DNA of 64,000 nt from assembly GCA_014218235.1 (NCBI GenBank), contig CM024764.1:69229184-69293183 (forward strand). The letters are read 5' to 3'. This document shows positions 56,055-64,000 of this stretch, piece after piece. The translations under genes were made by a program, and so were the position numbers. The notes under the pieces were generated by a model, which was not told where the DNA came from, ran no database searches, and was given only the letters and a program-made list of their open reading frames with translations. Each line of letters starts with the position of its first letter. Within the stretch, counting starts at the first letter, position 1. This DNA is from Colocasia esculenta (Eukaryota > Streptophyta > Magnoliopsida > Alismatales > Araceae).

Positions 56055-59000
56055 TCAATTAAACAAATAAGGAAACTGCTCCAGCATCTCATCCTCGCGC
56101 TCCCAGGTGGCCTCGCCACCGACGCGGTTCTGCCAAACGACCTTAACCAGTGGAATCTACTTCCTGCGCAACTGCTGAACTCTACGGTCGATCACTCTAA
56201 CTGGGTACTCTGGCACTGACAAGTCTGGCGCTACCTCTAGCTGCGAGTAGTCCAACACATGCGAAGAGTCTGCAATGTACCTCCTAAGTTGCGAAACGTG
56301 GAAAACGCTGTGCACACCTGCTAGCTCTGCTGGAAGACTCAGCCTGTAAGCTACCTCGCCGACCCTCTCGGTAATAGGGAAAGGCCCGATGTACCTTGGA
56401 CTGAGCTTTCCTTTCTTACCAAACCTCATGACCCCTTTGGTCGGCGAGACCCGCAGGAAGACCAGGTCACCGACGCTGAACCCTAGCGGTCTCCTGCGGA
56501 CATCCGCATAACTCTTCTGCCTGCTCTGTGCTGCCCGAAGCCTCTACCTGACCAAACTGACTGTCTCTGCACACTGCTGCACTAACTCTGGCCCCAACAG
56601 CTGCCTCTCACCAACCTCGAACCAGTGAAGTGGAGTCCTACACGGGCGACCATACAAAGCCTCGTATGGCGCCATTTCGATGCTCGAGTGATAACTGTTG
56701 TTATACGCGAACTCTACCATCGGAAGGTGAGACTCCCAAGTGCCGCTCTAGTCTAAACAGCACGCTCTCAGCATATCCTCCAGTGTCCGAATGGTTCGCT
56801 CTGACTGACCGTCTGTCTGCGGATGGTACGCTGTGCTGAACCTCAACTCTGTACCCAGTGCTCTCTGAAGACTGTGCCAAAACCCTGACGTGAACCTCGG
56901 ATCCCTGTCTGAAACGATTGAAACTGGGATCCCGTGCAACGAAACAACTCTGTCCACGTACAGCCTGGCTAACCTGTCCACTGACCACGACATCCTGATC
57001 GGAAGAAAGTGCGCTGCCTTGGTCAAACGGTCCACAATCACCCAAATACCATCATGCCTCTACGAGGTACGGGGAAAACCGACCACAAAGTCCATGGTGA
57101 TGTCGTCCCACTTCCACTCAGGAATGGGCAATGGCTGCAGCTCACCACCAGGACGCTGGTGCTCAGCCTTCACCTGTTGACAGGTAAGGCACCGAGCAAC
57201 AAACTCTGCCACGCCCCTCTTCATCCCCGGCCACCAGAAGAACCTCCTCAAACAATGGTACATCTTGGTGGAGCCGGGATGAACGACATACCTCGACCTG
57301 TGAGCCTCTGACAACACTGCCTCACGTGCCTCCTCTGGAACGTACAAGCGGCCTCTGAATCTGACCTCGCTGAGCTCAACGTCCGGCATCTGCAAAATGT
57401 CTGCCAACTCTGCATCTGCTTGCTGCGCCTGCAACACCTGCCTGAATAGTGATGGCTGAACTGATAGACTGGAAGCCACTGCACGGTCTCTGGTCCTCGA
57501 CGGAACGAACACTCCCTGGGACAGCTCCTCGAACAGCCTCCACTCTCTGACCATCAGCGAACTCAAGCGCACGCGCCTACTCAAAGCATCGGCTACGACG
57601 TTAGCCTTTCCTGGATGATAGGAAAGGGTTAGGTCATAGTCCTTCAAATACTCCATCCAACGGCGCTGCCTCAAGTTCAGATCCCTCTGGGTGAAGATGT
57701 ACTACAAACTCTGGTGATCGGTGAAGATCTGAAAAGCCTCGCCATACAGGTAGTGCCTCCACAACTTGAGGGCGTGTACCATTGCTGCTAGCTCCAAGTC
57801 GTGGGTGGGATAATTCTCCTCATGCTTCTTGAGCTGCCGAGAAGCATAGGCAACGACCCCACCATGCTGCATCAGCACGACACCCAAACCTGACCTCGAC
57901 GCATCGGTGTAAACCACGAATCCACCGGTGCCTGACGGCAAGACCAACACTGGCGCCGAAGTCAACCTCGTCTTCAGCTCCAAGAAACTCTGCTCACAGT
58001 CCTCTGACCAAACAAACCTGGTGTCCTGCCTCATCAACCGAGTCAACGGTGCTGCAATCTTGGCGAAATCCTGAATGAACCTCCGGTAGTAACCTGCCAG
58101 ACCCAGAAAACTGCGGACCTCTGCAACTGATGTGGGCTGCTCCCACGACAACACCGTCTCAACCTTGGCCGGATCCACCGCCACACCAGAACCCGAGATC
58201 ACATGCCCGAGGAAGTGCACCTCGCTTAGCCAAAATTCACACTTGTCGAACTTGGCGTAAAGACGGTGACTCTGCAGGGTCTCTAGCACGATCCTCAGGT
58301 TCTCCTCGTGCTCCTCTTCAGAAGCCGAGTAGACCAGAATATCATCAACAAAAACAACAATAAAGCGGTCTAGGTACTCACTGAACACCCTATGCATCAG
58401 ATCCATGAATGCTGCAGGTGAGTTCGTCAGCCCAAACGACATCACGACGAACTCAAAGTGACCGTACCTGGAACCAAAAGCCGTCAAACCAACATCTGAC
58501 TCTCTGATCCGCAGCTGGTAGTAGCCGGATCTCAAGTCGATCTTCGAGAAAACTCGGGCCGATTGCAACTGATCAAACAAATCATCAATTCTCGGCAACG
58601 GGTACCTGTTCTTCACAGTGACCTGGTTCAACTGCCGATAATCGATGCACAAACGATGACTACCATCCTTCTTCCTCACGAACAAAACAGGCGCGCCCCA
58701 CGGCGAACGGCTCGGACGAATGAAGCCCAACTCAAGCAACTCCTGTAGCTGGCGCTTCAACTCACGCAGCTCTGCCGGGGCCATCCGGTAGGGTGCCTTG
58801 GATAAAGGCATCGTACCAGGCAAAAGCTCGATGGAGAACTCTACCTCTCGCTCAGGCGGCAACCCAGATAGATCCTCCAGAAACATGTCAAAAAACTCAG
58901 AAACCACTGGCACATCAAAAACTGACGACCCGCTAGGCTCCAAGGAACAAACCGAAGCAAGGTAAGCAACGCAGCCATCACGGATCAAACGACGAGCCTT

Positions 59001-60923
59001 ACAGAAAGAAACGAACGGCCGACGGGTAGACCGGATACCTCGAAAGCAGAGAACAGGCGCTCCAGGTATCTCGAACCGAACGGTCTTCCTCTGACAATCA
59101 ACCACGGCTGAGTGAGCCTCCAACCAGTCCATGCCCAGGATGACGTCGAAGTCGCAAAGCTGCAGCGCGTACAACCTGGCTGGCAACTGGTGACCCTCAA
59201 CCTCGACTGTCACACCCTCCAGGTAACCGAAGGAACGCATGCAGTCACCGGACGGGAGATCGACCAATACGTCACACTGCCTCTCGGGTGTGTGACAAGC
59301 AAGGGACTCGTAAAACTCCTCGGAAGCAAAACACAAGGAAGCACTGGGATCAACCAAAACACGAGCAGCTCTGCCAAGGATAGGTAGAGTACCTATCACC
59401 AGGTTCGATGCCTCTGCCTGCTCCTGGGTGAGCGCTATCACGCGACCACGACCACGTCCACGCTGCGGCGCCTGCTGTTACGGCGACTGCTGCTGAGGAA
59501 ACTGCTGCTGCTGCTGGTACGGCTGGTACTGCTGCGGCTGCGGGAACTGCTGGACCTGCTGCTGGTACTGCCCTCTCTGCTGCTGATGCGGTGCCTGCTG
59601 CTGGGGAGGGTACTGGTACTGAGGTGGCTGCTGCGCGTACTGTACTGGCTGCTGCTGCTGTGGAGCTTGCCCCCTAGGGCAATCCCTCCTAAAGTGGCCT
59701 GGCAAGCCACAAGTGTAGCACACTGGCTCCTGACTGCCCTGCTCAGCACCCTGCTATACTGACTGCTCTACAAACCTGGACTGACGCCTCTGCTGACGGC
59801 TCCGTCCACCCCCGCGAGTAGACAACTTCCTGAATTGCGAGCGAATTCCAGAGTTACCGGAACTGCCCGAGCCTGAGGAAGAGGAAGTCGCACTACCGCG
59901 GCTGCCTGCTGGACGCTGGTACGGCGAGGACCTAGAAGAGGCTCCTCCCTGCTGCTGCTGCTGAGGCTGCCAAGCCTCCCTATCCAAGGCGGTGGCCTTC
60001 GCCACGGCCTCTCCCAAGGTGGTACACATGTGTGCCGTCACACCCCACCTCAGGTCTGGTCTCAGCCCTGCTATAAACCTCTCTGCACAAGCCTGGTCAC
60101 TGCCTGCTACATGAGGCACATGCCTCAACAACCGGACAAACCTCTGGTGGTACTGAGAAACTGTGAGGTCGCCCTGCCCCAACTCGTGGAATTGGTCTCG
60201 CCTCTCACCTCGAGCGTAGTCGGGGAAGTACTCTCCGTGGAAGACCTCCAAAAACCGCTGCCAAGTGATCTGGTCCAACCGCTGCCCCTGGAAGTGAATT
60301 TGCCTCTGAACTCTCCACCACTCATGGGCTGCTCCCTTGAGCTGGTATACTGCCAAACGAACCTGATCCTCCTCAGCGCAATCCATAGTCTCGAAGATGC
60401 GCTCCAACTCATGGGTCCAGCTCTCTGCCTTATCTGGATCATACTCACCGTGGAACATCGGTGGGCGAAGATGCAGGAACCTCTCAAGGAGAGCGGTCCT
60501 TGCCTCCGACACCGCTGCCCTCCGTTGACCGAACCGGGTACTCCCAGTACCTGACCGCTGCTGGCGGACTGGCTACTCCACCTCTGGCTCCACCTCCTGC
60601 TGCTCTGGTATGGCTGGGGAAGGTACTGGAAACTGACCACCTGCTGCTGCCTGCCCGGGCTGCCACGCTCCCTGGTGCATAGCTCTGAAGAACTGCTCGG
60701 CCATGGGAAACCAGTCTGCATACTGCTGAGGCTGAGGGTGGTACTCCTGCTGCTGCTGCCCACCTGCTGCCGCTGCCTCTGCTGCTGCTGCCTGTGCACC
60801 CTGAGGCTGTGCCACTGACTCCTCCCCGGACACCTCCTTCTGAACCTGCCCCTGAGCGGGCATGTCGGACTCATCCTGCTGCTCAACCAGCTGCCTAGCC
60901 TGATTGCGCCTACGCGGAGCCAT
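56055..60923 (-). pseudogene. Gypsy-C gag-pol polyprotein, single frame with eight stops
   Basis: One 1623-codon frame runs from the ATG at 60923 (MAPRRRNQARQL...) to the TGA at 56055. Gag has HEWWRVQ and a Gln-rich tail. The zinc knuckle is CYTCGLPGHFRRDC (about 59720). The protease site is unusual, VDPSAS where D-[S/T/P]-G is expected. RT has CIDYRQLNQ, MSFGLTNSPAAFM and FVDDILVYS. RNase H has YTDASRSG. Integrase has the HHCC finger (FWWPGMKRGV, CLTC), DRLTKAAHFLPI, SDRDPRFTS and HPQTDGQSERT, so its acidic triad is kept. The end is a chromodomain-like tail (GEATWERED). Stops lie at 60573, 59754, 59478, 57702, 57060, 56748, 56544 and 56157, all in one frame. Several look like CAG or TGG changed to TAG. 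Confidence 0.94.
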
Positions 60924-61046
60924 GACCTACACGGCAACATAACTGACAAAGGTTACAAATACCTCTCGGGCGGCTAGCAGTGTACTTGTACTATTGTTGG
61001 GACTTACTGTTGCAGTTTAGATCCACTACAAGTCCTGTCAGACCAA

Positions 61047-61058
61047 GCTCTGATACCA
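61047..61058 (-). other. Primer-binding site of Gypsy-C (tRNA-iMet)
   Basis: The minus strand reads TGGTATCAGAGC two bases from the 5' LTR end at 61061. Confidence 0.95.
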
Positions 61059-61060
61059 AC

Positions 61061-63410
61061 TGTAACGACCCGAGAACCCGACCCTCGGCCCACGCCGAGG
61101 ACCCGATTTTCGCGGTCGCCGCCCACGGACCAGGGGGGCTCGGAAGGGCTATAACACGCGTCTAACAGGATATGTAACGGAGGTAAACGTCAATTGCTAA
61201 GCTAGAAGCGTACAAGCGGAAACAGGAAAATAAAGTGAGACCGCTACGTACCGCTCTAAGTACAGTCCCAACGCACGCACACTAGTACAAGTAAGGAAAG
61301 GGGAGAGACAAGTCCCTTAGGGGCATACCCCGAGGGTGACGTACACTGAGAGGGGGAACCACTGCTAGCTACGGGGACCAAGACTACCGCCCCGTCTCCT
61401 CCGCCCGACGCGCGCCCTGCCGCTGCTGAGAAGACTCACCTGGAAAACAGAGGGATGAGCTTCACAACAAAAGCTCAGTAGGGACTACCAATCTCCTACT
61501 GGCTCTAAACAGGTAGAGGAACATATACAACTATTAATAAAGGAAAGACGGCAGTTTATATCTTTCTACCTACAAAAGGAAGTGCGGAAGCGAAGCTAAA
61601 GCTAACACGGTACGGAAAGTACTCTCGGTCGGAAACTCCGTACGACTGCTCGTCGTGACCACCACACGGCTAGTAAACGCAGACGGAGGGAACTCCGCCT
61701 GGACAGGGAACACTAGCTACGGAAACAACACCACTAGTCAAACGGTCAGGTGCGTCCACAGACGTCTTATCCTCGACCTAGGTCCTGGCCCTCGCATCTC
61801 GTCAGAGCGAGGTAGGACACAAGGAACACAACAGTAACCGCCGTAGTCTGGCCGGACTACGGTCCCACGCCTGACCTCTCCAAACGGTTCCGGGGCCGTA
61901 AGGAGCGAGGCAGTGAGAAGAAGGACTGGCTGGCCTACGCCGGGTAGAACTCCAAACTATCCTCGGCGTCCCAGACCAACCACGAGAGCTCTGCAAGTGA
62001 CTCACACGCCACTGTCCTAACCACCGTTTTCCCCTCAGCTCCAGAGTCCGCCTAGGTGGCTGCCAACTCGGGCACACTCGTAGCCCGGAGTACTCCCTCA
62101 ACAGGCTCCCGAGGACGGGGGTCCCAGGTAACGGTAACAACCTCTCGCACGGGACAAGCCCTCAAGTGCCGCGCACCGGGCGAACGACTAGTGTGAGACT
62201 GTACTAGGGAACTAGCACAGGTGCCACGGGTACAGTATAGCGAAAACGGAAGCGGCGGAAGCACAACCTGCCTCTGGAATGAGAAGGCGACATAGGGCCT
62301 GTCACCTTCTCAATGCGACATAGGCCATGTCGCCTTCTGAATGCGACATAGCCCCTGTCGCATTCTCAATGTGACATAGCCCCTGTCGCATTACCAGTCA
62401 GAAGGCGACACAGGGTATGTTGCATTCAGGCCAGTCGGGGGTTCCGGAGATTCTTCTTCCGAGAACCTCCCCGAAACGGGAGAAACACTACACGGCGAGG
62501 GAGGGGAGCATGCTTATCATGCTAGGAAGCTAGTAAAGCATTCAAACCACCCTCAAACACCCAAGAACATGGATTCTACGCTCGGAGGAAAACCTCACTC
62601 ACACGAGCATGGAAACTCACACTCCCAACCCCAAAACCACAAGGAAAACACGCTTTATAGGGGAAGGGGAGCATGCTTAGGGCGAGAGGATCAAGAGTCC
62701 CTACCTCCACGCGAAGAACGAACCCGTTGGGGCCTTCTCGTAGGTAGAAACGTCTCCTCCTCGCACCGCACGGCACGAACGCGACCCCTGCACAAACGGA
62801 GCGACACCCTCCTCAGCACGGCCGCCTCAACACGGGGGAGGCACCCCCAACACCGCCGGAACTCCGAGAGGGCTAGAGGGAGTGAGGGGGAAAGGAAAAA
62901 CGCGAGAGAGGGAGAAGAGCTCGGGCGCCCGGGCTTTAAGCCCGGATCCTGAGAAGGCGACACACCTTGTGTCGCATTGGGAACCAGAAGGCGACAGTGG
63001 GTGTGTCGCCTTCAAGAAGGCGACATACCCCCTGTCGCAATGCCACTGACAACGGTCAAATCTCGGAATTCGAAAAAGTGAAGGCGACAGCCATCTTGTC
63101 GCATTCACCCGACACCGCCAGAGCCGTACTGACACAAAGGACGCCTGTCACGTTTGTCAGACTGCGTCTGGGGCGACGCGATGGGAAGGCGACATAGGCC
63201 ATGTCGCCTTCAAGAAGGCGACACACCCCCTGTCGCAATCCATTAAACCAGAAGGCGACATAGGGTATGTCGCATTCAAGAAGGCGACACACCCCCTGTC
63301 GCAATATGAAGCAGAACCAGACATCGACGCGATCAGAACCACGTCGCGACAGTCACCCTGCCACGACACAGAGGACGGGGCCAAGGGCCCAAGGGGGCCG
63401 GGGTGTTACA
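61061..63410 (-). repeat. Gypsy-C 5' LTR (right copy)
   Basis: This 2350-bp LTR is nearly identical to the left copy. It includes both hairpin blocks (62281-62427, 62954-63305). On the minus strand it lies upstream of the primer site and gag. Confidence 0.94.
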
Positions 63411-64000
63411 ACAATGATGCCAAAGAATGGGTGCTCTAAAATGATGTCGAACACTGGTCCCATGCTCGTTTCCCGGGACAAAGGTTCGGCTCTTTAAATA
63501 CACAAGCGATATGTTCTATTACATTCTGCCATTTATGGGCTTACAGTTATAGGGATAATGTATTACAGAACGTGTTAAATAAGGTTACAAGATGTAGCGG
63601 ACAGTTGTTACAGATATTTGATGTTAACCTAATTTCCTTCACATTGCCATACAGGTTTGGGGAGTTATACTCTAATTTGGCAGAGTCATTCAGCAATTGG
63701 ATACATGACGCGCGAAGTCTACCAATACTACAGATGGTTGACAAAATTAGAGTGCAAATGATGGAAATGGCTGCAAAGAGGAAAATTGATGCTGCCTTGT
63801 GGGATACACCATACTATCCTAAAGTACAAAAAATCATCGAAAAAACCTTCAAGAAAAGAGAAGCTTAGCAATCCGTCATTCAGATGGAATCAAATTTGAG
63901 GTTGTTGAAAGTATGAAGACGTACGCCGTAGACCTCCATCTACAAACATGCTCCTGTGGACACTGGCAACTTGTCAAGATTCCTTGCAAGCATGCATGCG
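63411..64000 (+). pseudogene. MULE transposase C-terminal part with SWIM zinc finger
   Basis: Exon 1 (63411-63483) encodes DAKEWVL, a premature TAA at 63437, then NDVEHWSHARFPGQR. An intron of 171 nt (63484-63654, GT...AG) follows. Exon 2 begins FGELYSNLAESFSNWI and RSLPILQMVDKIR, the typical MuDR segment after the catalytic domain. A single-base frameshift near 63862 moves the frame; beyond it lies TYAVDLHLQ and the SWIM finger CSCGHWQLVKIPCKHAC (from 63949), which binds DNA in this family. The gene runs off the window. Gypsy-C inserted at 63411 within exon 1; sequence left of Gypsy-C (53580-53612) may continue the exon, but the catalytic DDE domain is not present. Confidence 0.85.

Larger units (their letters stand above)
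53613..63410 (-). mobile_element. Gypsy-C: full-length Ty3/gypsy
   Basis: The element is 9.8 kb on the minus strand, with LTRs at 53613-55963 and 61061-63410 and the TSD acaat (53608-53612, 63411-63415). It has a tRNA-iMet primer site and a single gag-pol frame. The LTRs are very similar, differing at scattered positions. It inserted in an exon of the MULE transposase. Codon and base use are much more GC-rich than in Copia-1, Copia-2 and the CACTA element. Lineage is probably Tekay/Del-like, judged from the Pol tail. Confidence 0.94.
50066..64000 (+). mobile_element. MULE (Mutator-like) with Ulp1-like gene, interrupted by Gypsy-C
   Basis: The proposed left end is gggaaaattaattgggggtccctg at 50066, typical of MULE terminal repeats. 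The element contains a small ORF, a Ulp1-like protease gene (minus strand) and a MuDR-type transposase C-terminus (plus strand) that runs off the window. MULEs carrying Ulp1-like genes (KI-MULEs/Kaonashi) are known from plants. The transposase catalytic part is absent between the Ulp1 gene and 53612, so the element is internally deleted. The right terminus is outside the window and the left end is inferred. Confidence 0.7.

Noticed and set aside
60030..60554. 174-codon plus-strand ORF
   Set aside because: It is the antisense shadow of Gypsy-C gag, which has clear domains on the other strand.
60125..60949. 274-codon minus-strand ORF
   Set aside because: It is an alternative frame over Gypsy-C gag; its Ser/Arg-rich sequence lacks domains, and the gag frame has the zinc knuckle and conserved motifs.

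Overview
This 64 kb window is a nested transposable-element block from a flowering-plant nuclear genome. I find no host gene, rRNA, true tRNA or CRISPR. A plant origin is indicated by Sirevirus-type Ty1/copia elements with 1.6-1.8 kb LTRs, Ty3/gypsy elements with 2.3-3.0 kb LTRs and initiator-Met tRNA primer sites, a CACTA element with Tnp2/DUF4218/DUF4216 modules, a TRIM, and a MULE carrying a Ulp1-like protease. The species cannot be read from the sequence. All long reading frames belong to mobile elements and almost all are broken.

Layout. 1-5239: rearranged gypsy LTR pieces in both orientations plus a stub of gypsy pol. 5240-5990: unclassified LTR-like sequence. About 5990-47051: a decayed CACTA DNA transposon on the minus strand, opened by two insertions. 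The first is a gypsy solo LTR (7014-20159, TSD acata), itself split by Copia-1, a Sirevirus (8758-18975, TSD taggg). The second is Gypsy-A on the minus strand (23541-44332, TSD accta), whose right LTR is split by Copia-2, a pol-less Sirevirus (32640-42722, TSD ctaat), which in turn holds a 533-bp TRIM (38849-39381, TSD gcttg). The nesting CACTA > Gypsy-A > Copia-2 > TRIM gives a relative insertion order supported by four target-site duplications.

47052-50065: AT-rich sequence with foldback MITE-like elements and microsatellites. 50066 to the window end: a MULE with a small proline-rich ORF, CTGTAA-rich tandem repeats, a Ulp1-like cysteine protease gene (minus strand) and the C-terminal part of a MuDR-type transposase with a SWIM finger (plus strand). 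The transposase exon is interrupted by Gypsy-C (53613-63410, TSD acaat).

The most interesting signals are non-coding. (1) All four Sirevirus LTRs carry, downstream of the TATA box, an array of short hairpins in which the loop (CGTCG-like) is conserved while the stems change on both sides together. (2) A ~100-nt motif occurs once in Copia-1 and four times in Copia-2 between the coding region and the 3' LTR; its outer stem and one inner hairpin show compensatory changes, suggesting a conserved RNA structure. (3) The TRIM has A-box and B-box-like Pol III sequences on either side of its primer-binding site. (4) Several different gypsy LTR families share dense arrays of GCGACA...TGTCGC hairpins. 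(5) Gypsy-A and Gypsy-C gag-pol frames are each broken only by in-frame stop codons (nine and eight), with no frameshift.
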